Of a stretch of 6,824 nt of DNA, positions 1-6,388 are shown piece by piece. Both the position numbers and the translations under genes were made by a program. This DNA comes from Candidatus Bathyarchaeota archaeon. GTDB lineage: Archaea; Thermoproteota; Bathyarchaeia; Bathyarchaeales; Bathyarchaeaceae. The number at the start of each line of letters is the position of its first letter. Position 1 is the first letter of the stretch. Under the pieces are notes generated by a model. It worked only from the letters and a program-made list of their open reading frames with translations. It made no database searches and was not told the origin of the DNA. The stretch is taken from contig CP070791.1 in assembly GCA_020346825.1 (NCBI GenBank), forward strand, positions 1,063,255-1,070,078, read 5' to 3'.

Positions 1-594
1 CACAGTTTGTTCTCCAACAAGGTCGCTCTCTGTCTCTTCCTTAAACGTTGTTTCTAGGACACCTGCTTTAGTACATCCAAGACTCTTGGCCATGGCCAAA
101 GCAATTTTCTTTCCTTGCCCCGAATAGTCTTGAAAAACTGCTATAAGAGCTGGGACTCCGAAACCGTTGAGGTACATATCTCTAAGCTTGAATCCTGGAC
201 TCTTTGGAGCGACCATAACAACATCAACGTGGGGAGGTGGAACAATTTGCTTGAAATGAATGTTAAAACCGTGAGCAAAACCAAGAGCCTTTCTTGGAGT
301 CAAATGAGGTTCAATGTGGTCTCTGTAAACAGAGGGCTGCTCCAAATCTGGAATCAGCATGTGAATGATGTCGCTTTTCTCAGCTGCATCTGAAACGGAA
401 CAGACCTCGAAACCATCTTTTTTGGCTCTATTCCAAGATTTGCCTTCCGGTCTTAGACCCAGTACAACATTTAAACCCGAGTCCCTCATGGTTTGAGCTT
501 GGGCGTACCCTTGGCTTCCGTAACCGATCACGCCTATGGTTTTGTCCTTTATCGGGTTTAGGCTTACTTCGGTCTCGTAATAAACTTTCACCAT
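1..594 (-). CDS. ilvC: Ketol-acid reductoisomerase, class I, N-terminal 198 residues (partial at window edge)
   Basis: This enzyme uses NAD(P)H and Mg2+ to isomerise and reduce 2-acetolactate or 2-aceto-2-hydroxybutyrate to the dihydroxy acids that IlvD uses. My translation from ATG 594 is open to the window edge. It covers the Rossmann domain and the start of the knotted helical domain. Visible are the dinucleotide motif GYGSQG (residues 24-29), the cofactor loop RPEGKSW (48-54), AHGF with the family's catalytic His (H108), the APKSPG segment (K131), and KEETESDLVGEQ with the expected Mg2+ ligands D191 and E195. The family is usually about 330 residues, so roughly 130 are missing to the left. 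The start is supported by GGTG eight bases upstream and by the usual family N-terminus. It is the last visible gene of the leuA-ilvB-ilvN-ilvC operon, 17 bases after ilvN. The family call is secure; cofactor preference is not. Confidence 0.96.
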   Translation of the reverse strand, partial: MVKVYYETEVSLNPIKDKTIGVIGYGSQGYAQAQTMRDSGLNVVLGLRPEGKSWNRAKKDGFEVCSVSDAAEKSDIIHMLIPDLEQPSVYRDHIEPHLTPRKALGFAHGFNIHFKQIVPPPHVDVVMVAPKSPGFKLRDMYLNGFGVPALIAVFQDYSGQGKKIALAMAKSLGCTKAGVLETTFKEETESDLVGEQTV

Positions 595-611
595 CTATTT
601 TTCACCGGTGC

Positions 612-1130
612 CTATTCAATTCTAACAGATTTAACTCCTCTGGCTAAGGCGGTTATGCCTGATCTAGCAACTTCCTTGATGCCGAAGGGCTTTATCAAAT
701 CAATGAAAGCGTCAATTTTGTCTGAAGTCCCTGTGATCTCCACCATCAACGACTCTGAGGAAACGTCAACCACACGCGCCCTAAAGATCTCAGCGTAATT
801 GATGATGTCCGATCTAACTTTTGTGTCTAACGCGCGTACTTTGATGAGGGCTAGTTCTCTTGTAACAATGCTGTCTGGATCCAGTATAGCTACCTTAATC
901 ACATCGATCAGCTTGTTCAGTTGCTTAACAACCTGTTCGACGGTTCTCTCGTCTCCTTTGACGGTAATCGTCATTCTGGCTAAATCGCTCTGCTCTGTAG
1001 CTCCAACAGAAATGCTTTCAATGTTGAATCCTCTGCGCCGGAACAGATTTGCGATCAGATAAAGAACTCCTGGTTTGTGTTCAACAATTGTAGATATTAT
1101 GTGATTTTGCTCCTTCATTGTATTTGTCAT
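612..1130 (-). CDS. ilvN: Acetohydroxyacid synthase small (regulatory) subunit
   Basis: This is the regulatory subunit that activates IlvB and, in the family, confers valine feedback inhibition. The 172 residues match the usual 160-175 of archaeal and bacterial single-repeat small subunits. An N-terminal ACT domain lies at about residues 11-82, with the signature VEHKPGVL (16-23) and RGFNIESISVG (33-43). The C-terminal dimerisation domain follows, with TRELALIKV near 90-98 and a close GITALARG. It is the ilvH/ilvN type. The ATG overlaps the ilvB stop as ATGA, so translation is probably coupled. The start is uncertain: the purine-rich GAGGG directly abuts ATG 1130, while a second ATG (residue 5, base 1118) lies 12 bases after it and would give a more family-like N-terminus. 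The position equivalent to the first valine-binding Asn of E. coli IlvH is His (H18), while the second is kept (N36). Confidence 0.95.
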   Translation of the reverse strand: MTNTMKEQNHIISTIVEHKPGVLYLIANLFRRRGFNIESISVGATEQSDLARMTITVKGDERTVEQVVKQLNKLIDVIKVAILDPDSIVTRELALIKVRALDTKVRSDIINYAEIFRARVVDVSSESLMVEITGTSDKIDAFIDLIKPFGIKEVARSGITALARGVKSVRIE

Positions 1131-2833
1131 CCCTCAATCATACCATTGAGGCCCTTACCGGCTGGAATCATTGGAAACACGTTTTCCTCAGGAGAAATTG
1201 GAGCATCAATAACAGTAGTAACTTCGCATTTCAAAGCGTTTTTCATGGCTCTAGAAAACTCTTCCAGTGAGCGTACACGAATGCCTTGCGCCCCGTAAGC
1301 CTCAGCCAGCTTAACGAAGTCCGGTGAACTTCCCAACTTCACACCGGAGTATCTCCTACCGTAGAAGAGTCTCTGCCATTGGGCAACCATTCCTAACACT
1401 GAATTGTTTAGGATTATCACTGTAACCGGAATCTTCTCTGTGACTGAACATGCGAGTTCCTGTTCTGTCATTCTGAAGCTTCCATCACCAGCTAAGTCTA
1501 CAACCGCAGATCCGGGACAGGCCACTTTAGCTCCAAGGGCTGCTGGGAAACCAAAGCCCATTGTTCCCAATCCCCCTGAGCTGATAAAAGTTCTAGGTTT
1601 ACATGTTTCAAAGTGGAGGGCTGCCCACATCTGGTTTTGCCCAACTTCAGTAGTCAATATTGCATTTTCTGGTAGTATCTTTCGAAGTTCCTTCAATAAT
1701 AGCGGAGGTTTTAGGTTATTTCCTTCGGGGTCTATCTCACTCTTGACCTGTTCCTTCAGCTCTTTGACTCTGTTGAACCATGGAGAGTCGTTACTCTGCT
1801 TTGCTTGAGCAACTAACAACTGTTGAATCAATCTTAATGTCTCTTTCGCGTCAGCTACTATAGGTATATCAACCTTCACGTTCTTTCCGATCTCTGCCGC
1901 GTCTATGTCAACATGGATGATCTTGGCGTCGGGACAAAACTCGCACAATGTTCCAGTAGTTCTATCTGAGAATCTTGTTCCTACCGCTAAAAGAACGTCT
2001 GCTTCTAGGATCAGTTTGTTTGCTGCGCTAGTTCCGTGCATACCTGCGTCTCCTAGAGACAAGGGATGATTTTCAGGAATACATCCCTTTCCCATAAGAG
2101 TTGTCGCTACTGGCATCATCAAAAGTTCAGCCAACTCGAGAAGTTCAGGGGAGGCATTAGAGATAATCACTCCTCCTCCCGCTAGAACAATCGGGCGCTT
2201 TGCTTCGAAGAGGAGCTTGACTGCCTTCCTAACCTGGATTGGATGGGGTTCCGTTTTGGGTTTGTACCCTCGCACCTCAAGGTTGTCTGAAAACCTCATT
2301 TCATCGATTTCCGCCTGAACATTCTTTGGGAGATCTACCAAAGTTGGTCCGGGTCTACCGGTTGTGGCGATGTGAAATGCCAGTTTAACTGTCCGTGGAA
2401 TATCAGAAGCCTTTTTCACTTGACAATTATACTTCGTTATGGGCGTAGTTATCCCCATTATGTCTGCTTCTTGAAATGCGTCCCTACCTATCATATATGA
2501 AGAGGTGGAAGAAAAGGTGTTGACTTGGCCTGTGAAGGAAACAACTGGCGAAGAGTCTAGGTAGGCATTCGCTATGCCTGTAACAAGGTTCGTGGCTCCA
2601 GGGCCTGATGTGGCCATGCATACTCCTGGTCGTCCACTGGCTCGGGCATAGCCATCAGCTGCATGGGCTGCGCATTGTTCATGTCGAACAAGGATGTGTC
2701 TCATTCCAACATCCTGTTCGTACAAAAGATCATGTATTGAAAGGATAGCTCCCCCAGATATGCCAAATATTACATCTACCTTCTGCCGTTTCAAAGCCTC
2801 TATGAGGGCTTGTGCCCCAGACATTTTAACCAT
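1127..2833 (-). CDS. ilvB: Acetohydroxyacid synthase large (catalytic) subunit
   Basis: This ThDP-, FAD- and Mg2+-dependent enzyme condenses pyruvate with pyruvate or 2-oxobutyrate, the first common step of valine/leucine and isoleucine synthesis. At 568 residues it has the normal family length. The order is an N-terminal pyrimidine-binding domain with GISGGAI (24-30) and the catalytic Glu in RHEQ (E52), then SGPGATN (76-82), a central FAD/TPP-enzyme M domain at about 190-330, and a C-terminal PP domain. The PP domain carries the ThDP/Mg2+ motif GDGSF (449-453) through NN (476-477). LGMVAQWQ with W486 follows, as expected for acetohydroxyacid synthase rather than other ThDP enzymes. The start ATG 2833 is one base after the leuA stop. 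GGAG ten bases upstream, inside the leuA end, favours it over the in-frame ATG at residue 4. Residues 105-114 form a longer, Ser/Thr-rich loop than usual between TGQV and MIGRDAFQE. Confidence 0.97.
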   Translation of the reverse strand: MVKMSGAQALIEALKRQKVDVIFGISGGAILSIHDLLYEQDVGMRHILVRHEQCAAHAADGYARASGRPGVCMATSGPGATNLVTGIANAYLDSSPVVSFTGQVNTFSSTSSYMIGRDAFQEADIMGITTPITKYNCQVKKASDIPRTVKLAFHIATTGRPGPTLVDLPKNVQAEIDEMRFSDNLEVRGYKPKTEPHPIQVRKAVKLLFEAKRPIVLAGGGVIISNASPELLELAELLMMPVATTLMGKGCIPENHPLSLGDAGMHGTSAANKLILEADVLLAVGTRFSDRTTGTLCEFCPDAKIIHVDIDAAEIGKNVKVDIPIVADAKETLRLIQQLLVAQAKQSNDSPWFNRVKELKEQVKSEIDPEGNNLKPPLLLKELRKILPENAILTTEVGQNQMWAALHFETCKPRTFISSGGLGTMGFGFPAALGAKVACPGSAVVDLAGDGSFRMTEQELACSVTEKIPVTVIILNNSVLGMVAQWQRLFYGRRYSGVKLGSSPDFVKLAEAYGAQGIRVRSLEEFSRAMKNALKCEVTTVIDAPISPEENVFPMIPAGKGLNGMIEG

Positions 2834-2834
2834 T

Positions 2835-4371
2835 TCATGATGTCTCCTTTAATTCTAGCTTGTTATAGTTGGTCAATAATACATTCATGCCGCTGAGCAT
2901 TGCTTCAATGCTCGCTATTACTATGTCCTCGTTGACTGCCACGGCCGTGGCCATTCTATCACTCCTTCGAAGCTGGACTGCCACCTCAGTGACGGCGTCG
3001 GTGCCACCAGTAATCGCTTTCACGGAATAGTTCTCCAGTTGTATCGGTTCAACAGCCAAGATAGCTTTCTTAACAGCTTTCATTGCCGCATCCACTGGAC
3101 CTACTCCGGTCGCTGCTTCTGTGAGCACGCCGCCGTTGAGGTTCAATCGCACAGAAGCTGTTGGGGTAACCCTGTCTCCAGTTACAACCGTTAATTCTTC
3201 AAGTCTTATCGGGCGAGTTTTCGGCAACCCCATAGCTGCTTCCGCGATTGCCTGCAAATCTGCATCTGTAACTTTTTTCCCTTTATCCCCCAATGTTTTC
3301 ACCCGTAGAAAGACTTCTTTTAGTTGTTCATTCGTTGGATTAAGCCCCATTTCATTTAAAGACGCCTTGATTCCACGAGATCCAGCGTGTTTACCAGATG
3401 CTAATCTTCTCGTGCGTCCAACTATTTCGGGAGAGAAAGGTTCGTATGTTAAAGGATGAGCCAACACACCATGGGTGTGCATGCCTGATTCGTGGATAAA
3501 AGCGTTGTCTCCCACAATTGCTTTGTTTGGCTGGAGAGGGAAGTCCGTCAATCGAGCCACCAACCTTGATGTATCAAACAGAAGCTCGGTTTTAACAGAT
3601 ATTCTCAAATTGTAGATTGCTCTCAAGGCAACAGCAATTTCTTCAAGAGAAGCGTTTCCCGCTCTCTCGCCTAATCCGTTCATTGCAACGTGGACTTGAT
3701 CTGCTCCAGATTTCAGAGCCGCTAGGGAATTTGCTACTGCCAACCCAAAGTCATCGTGGCAGTGAGCACTTATCGAAAAGTTGACGAACTTTTTCTTTAA
3801 TCCTGAGAAAAGCTCTTGAGTTTTTTCAGGTGTCAATACTCCTACAGTGTCGCACGGGCAAAGCCTGTCTGCACCTGCAGAAACGCCTGCAGCAAACATT
3901 TTGATGAGAAACTCGAAGTCGCTTCTTGTGGCGTCTTCAGCTGAAAGCTCGACAGAGAGCCCATGATCCTTGGCGTATTGAGTGCAATCTTCAGTGAGTG
4001 CCAGAACCTCTTCTCTACTTTTCTTCAGCTTCTGTTCCAGATGTAGGTCTGACGTGGGAACAACCAGATGTACCCCATCGGCGTCGCTCTTCAGCACAGC
4101 GTCTATGTCTCTTCCTACTCCTCTAGCCATGCTGTAAACCTCTGCCTTAAGCCCTTCTTTGGCAATTAGTTTTATGGCACTCATCTCTCCCCTAGAAGCC
4201 GCAGCAAAACCAGCCTCGATAACGTCTACTCCCAGTTTGTCTAGGCTCACAGCAATCCTGAGTTTCTTTTCGGGTGTCAGTGAAACTCCAGGGGTTTGTT
4301 CACCATCTCTGAGAGTGGTATCAAAAAACCTTATCTTTTCGGGGAAGCTACTCGATAAAACGATCCCCCAT
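2835..4371 (-). CDS. leuA: 2-isopropylmalate synthase (LeuA/CimA family) with an apparent one-base frameshift at its start
   Basis: This enzyme belongs to the DRE-TIM metallolyase family. It condenses acetyl-CoA with 2-oxoisovalerate to 2-isopropylmalate, the first leucine-specific step. The continuous frame from GTG 4250 gives 471 residues but lacks strand 1. The missing part, FFDTTLRDGEQTPGVSLTP, is encoded in the same frame upstream, back to an in-frame TAG (4374-4376), with no ATG, GTG or TTG available. ATG 4371, six bases after GGAG, is one base out of frame across GGGGG. Removing one G gives MGIVLSSSFPEKIRFFD and a normal 511-residue enzyme. In that numbering the core has R21-D22, the metal-binding HCH of AHCHDDF (203-205) and NGLGERAGNASLEE. 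A linker with GKHAG follows, then a C-terminal LeuA regulatory (leucine-binding) domain with AITGGTDA. The coordinates give the inferred full span. Citramalate synthase cannot be excluded from motifs alone. It is the first gene of the operon. Confidence 0.85.
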
Positions 4372-4377
4372 TTCTAA

Positions 4378-4383
4378 CTCCTC
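4378..4383 (-). promoter_or_regulatory. Ribosome-binding site of leuA (GAGGAG)
   Basis: On the minus strand GAGGAG is followed six bases later by ATG 4371. This is the only good ribosome-binding site in the region, and it sits at the distance seen for ilvD and the SIS gene. It supports ATG 4371 as the true leuA start despite the frame break, and argues against GTG 4250. The in-frame TAG of the leuA frame lies between this site and the ATG. Confidence 0.7.
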
Positions 4384-4404
4384 GTTCCAGAGCAACAGCA
4401 ATGG

Positions 4405-4418
4405 ATTTAATATAAAAG
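4405..4418. promoter_or_regulatory. TATA-like box A in the leuA/ilvD divergent intergenic region
   Basis: Read on the minus strand, 4416-4409 is TTTATATT, a close fit to the archaeal box A, preceded by the purine-rich AGAAAAGC as a possible BRE. It is centred about 41 bases upstream of ATG 4371. With initiation some 25 bases downstream, this gives a leader of about 15 bases that just includes the ribosome-binding site. On the plus strand the same bases read TTTAATATA and could also drive ilvD with a leader of nearly 50 bases, but the upstream purine context is poorer there. The assignment to leuA is better supported than that to ilvD. It rests on sequence resemblance only. Confidence 0.5.
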
Positions 4419-4474
4419 CTTTTCTGTGTCTTCATTGTGTATCTATTTTCTGACGACCCAACTGAAAGTTTCGT

Positions 4475-4480
4475 GGAGGT
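4475..4480 (+). promoter_or_regulatory. Ribosome-binding site of ilvD (GGAGGT), fixing a TTG start
   Basis: GGAGGT lies six bases before TTG 4487, ideal spacing. The frame is closed upstream by a TGA at 4463-4465, with no ATG or GTG between. The first in-frame ATG inside the gene is far into conserved sequence (residue 82). The TTG start is therefore well supported. Confidence 0.85.
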
Positions 4481-4486
4481 TTAAAG

Positions 4487-6148
4487 TTGCGAAGTGACGA
4501 TATAAAACATGGGATTGAACGGGCTCCCCATAGAGCCTTGCTGAAAGCTCTTGGAGTCGTAGATAAAGATTTGGGCAAACCTTTCATTGCGATAGTAAAT
4601 AGTTATGCAACGGTGGTTCCAGGTCACGTCCATCTGGATCAGGTCGCTGATGCTGTTAAAGTCGGAATCCTATCCGCTGGTGGAGTGCCCTTTGAGTTTA
4701 ATACTATAGCCGTCTGTGACGGGTTGGCTATGGGCCACGAAGGAATGCGCTATTCTTTACCATCCCGGGAACTAATTGCTGATTCGATTGAGGTTATGGT
4801 TCAAGCGCACAGGTTTGATGGAATGGTTTTGGTTACAAACTGCGATAAGATAACTCCTGGCATGTTGTTGGCTGCAGCTAGGCTTAATGTTCCTGCGTTG
4901 GTCGTTACTGGAGGCCCCATGCTTTCTGGCACCTATAAAGGAAAGAGAGTTGGAACAGCTTCGGTGTTCGAAGCTGTTGGAGAGTTTGTCGCTGGAAAGA
5001 TGAGTGAAGAAGAGTTGAAGACGCTTGAAGATGTTGCATGTCCCAGTTGCGGTTCCTGTAATGGTATGTTTACTGCAAATACCATGGCTTGTGTGACCGA
5101 AGCCCTAGGCATGTCCTTGCCTGGTTGTGCCACTCCTTCTGCTGTTGGCGCAGCAAGGCTTAGAATTGCCAAGAACAGTGGAGAACGAGTTGTTGAATTG
5201 GTTACGGAAGATTTGAAGCCTTTGGACATTCTCACTTTGGACGCTTTTGAAAATGCAATCATGGTAGATATGGCCTTGGGTGGCTCAACCAACACCGTCT
5301 TGCATCTCTTGGCATTAGCGCGGGAAGCTGACGTTTCTTTGCCCTTAGCGCTTTTCGACACGTTGAGTAGAAAAGTTTCCCACCTCTGCAATATGGTTCC
5401 AAGTGGACCCTATACAATGGAAGATTTGGATTCAGCGGGTGGAATCCCCGCCCTTATGAAGGAGGTGAGCTCGTTTCTTCATCTGAACGCCATCACTGTA
5501 GCAGGAAAAACTGTTGGCGAAAACATCGAGCAGGCTGTCGTCCTTGATGCCAACGTTGTTCGCCCTGTAAGCAATCCGGTTCATCCTGAGGGGGGTATAG
5601 CTATTCTTGAAGGGAACTTAGCGCCGAAAGGGGCAGTTGTAAAGGCTACGGCTATATCATCTGAAATGCTTGTCCATGTAGGTCCAGCCAAGGTTTTCGA
5701 CTCTGAAGAAGAGGCCATGGAAGCCATAATGAACAAGAAGATTCGGGAAGGAGACGTGATTGTCATCCGCTACGAAGGTCCAAAAGGAGGACCAGGAATG
5801 CGGGAAATGCTTTCCCCTACAGCCACTATCACTGGAATGGGATTAGCTGAATCAGTTGCACTAGTCACCGACGGAAGATTCTCAGGAGCCACCAGAGGAC
5901 CTTGCATAGGCCACATCTCTCCTGAAGCAGCTGACAGCGGACCTATTGCTATTATAAAGAGTGGAGACTTGATTGAAATTGACGTTCCAAGGAGGAGACT
6001 AAACGTAAAACTGAGCAATAAAGAGTTGGAGACTCGTTTGAAGCTGCTGAAGCCAAAACAACCTAAAATCAGAAGAGGCTACCTTGCTCGATATTCCCAC
6101 CTTGTGCAACCTGCTCACCTAGGAAGTGTTCTAGAAAAGCCTAGATAG
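4487..6148 (+). CDS. ilvD: Dihydroxyacid dehydratase
   Basis: This Fe-S dehydratase converts 2,3-dihydroxyisovalerate and 2,3-dihydroxy-3-methylvalerate into 2-oxoisovalerate and 2-oxo-3-methylvalerate, downstream of IlvC. The 553 residues equal the usual 550-570. The protein begins at TTG with RSDDIKHGIERAPHRALL, the normal family N-terminus. Candidate Fe-S ligands are C77 (AVCDGLAMGHEGM), C119 (TNCDK) and C191 in ACPSCGSCNG (which also has C185 and C188). K121 in NCDK matches the Mg2+-binding lysine of the family. GGSTNT and the C-terminal VTDGRFSGATRG with the catalytic Ser region are both present. IlvD and the sugar-acid dehydratase Edd share the fold. Context and NCDK/CPSCGSC favour IlvD. 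It is transcribed away from leuA-ilvBNC, probably from the shared 115-base intergenic region, and no frame defects are visible. Confidence 0.97.
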   Translation: MRSDDIKHGIERAPHRALLKALGVVDKDLGKPFIAIVNSYATVVPGHVHLDQVADAVKVGILSAGGVPFEFNTIAVCDGLAMGHEGMRYSLPSRELIADSIEVMVQAHRFDGMVLVTNCDKITPGMLLAAARLNVPALVVTGGPMLSGTYKGKRVGTASVFEAVGEFVAGKMSEEELKTLEDVACPSCGSCNGMFTANTMACVTEALGMSLPGCATPSAVGAARLRIAKNSGERVVELVTEDLKPLDILTLDAFENAIMVDMALGGSTNTVLHLLALAREADVSLPLALFDTLSRKVSHLCNMVPSGPYTMEDLDSAGGIPALMKEVSSFLHLNAITVAGKTVGENIEQAVVLDANVVRPVSNPVHPEGGIAILEGNLAPKGAVVKATAISSEMLVHVGPAKVFDSEEEAMEAIMNKKIREGDVIVIRYEGPKGGPGMREMLSPTATITGMGLAESVALVTDGRFSGATRGPCIGHISPEAADSGPIAIIKSGDLIEIDVPRRRLNVKLSNKELETRLKLLKPKQPKIRRGYLARYSHLVQPAHLGSVLEKPR

Positions 6149-6174
6149 AAAACTCAATAGAAAGATAGAAGACC

Positions 6175-6212
6175 GTTGTGGGTTCACATGCATACGCGCG
6201 CCCACTGGCAAC
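6175..6212 (+). other. Imperfect hairpin 26 bases after ilvD
   Basis: GTTG-TGGG (6175-6182) can pair with CCCA (6201-6204) and, after a CTGG bulge, CAAC (6209-6212). The 18-base loop contains ATGCAT and CGCGCG. There is no following T-run, so it does not look like an intrinsic terminator. It may be a transcript 3' structure or chance. The rest of the 240-base gap (6149-6388) holds only short AT-rich and purine-rich sequence, including three ATAGAAA-like copies at 6145-6171, and no recognisable gene. Confidence 0.25.
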
Positions 6213-6339
6213 AGTAAATTGGAAGGCAGATAGTTATGAAAATATGTGAAGAATTCTGAAGACATCATTTTATCTGTTCAAAAAGGATAAATGTAGGTCT
6301 AGATCTCACGAGTAGCTCAGAGAGCAAACGTATTGCATG

Positions 6340-6348
6340 CTTAAAATT
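6340..6348 (+). promoter_or_regulatory. Possible box A promoter of the SIS-domain gene
   Basis: CTTAAAATT lies about 45 bases before GTG 6389, close to the spacing of the box A from the leuA start. It would give a short leader just containing the GGTGA site. The match to the archaeal consensus is moderate and there is no clear purine-rich BRE. An alternative, TTTTATCT at 6268-6275, is much further away. Confidence 0.3.
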
Positions 6349-6377
6349 TGTGGTCGCCTTTGGAACTTTGGGAATGT

Positions 6378-6382
6378 GGTGA
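6378..6382 (+). promoter_or_regulatory. Ribosome-binding site (GGTGA) of the SIS-domain gene, fixing a GTG start
   Basis: GGTGA precedes GTG 6389 by six bases, and a TAA stop in the same frame lies immediately upstream at 6386-6388. No longer N-terminus is therefore possible. A second in-frame GTG at 6410 lacks a comparable site. Confidence 0.65.
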
Positions 6383-6388
6383 GTGTAA

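Noticed and set aside
115..393. Open frame of 92 codons on the plus strand opposite ilvC
   Set aside because: It lies wholly antisense to well-conserved ilvC sequence and has no recognisable domain or ribosome-binding site. Similar antisense frames over ilvN, ilvB, leuA and ilvD were dropped for the same reason.
4374..4376. In-frame TAG upstream of leuA as a pyrrolysine codon
   Set aside because: Reading through TAG only extends the frame to a TAA ten codons further upstream with no start codon or conserved residues, so it does not rescue the gene.
4378..4400. Possibility that leuA is a decayed pseudogene
   Set aside because: Apart from the one-base break at its start the whole reading frame is intact, with all family motifs and tight operon spacing, so decay is unlikely.
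6145..6171. Three ATAGAAA/G direct repeats at the ilvD end
   Set aside because: The 7-base units are irregularly spaced (12 and 8 bases) in A-rich sequence and too short to call a repeat array or attachment site.
6190..6261. Tiny open frames in the gap after ilvD (MHTRAHWQQ and MKICEEF)
   Set aside because: They have 9 and 7 codons with no convincing ribosome-binding site and no run of Leu, Val or Ile codons expected of an attenuator leader. They also lie downstream of ilvD.
6301..6330. GAGTAGCTCAGAGAGC resembles a tRNA D-arm
   Set aside because: No acceptor stem, anticodon arm or T-arm (GGTTCGA-type) follows at tRNA spacing, so it is not a tRNA gene. A degenerate fragment cannot be excluded but is unsupported.
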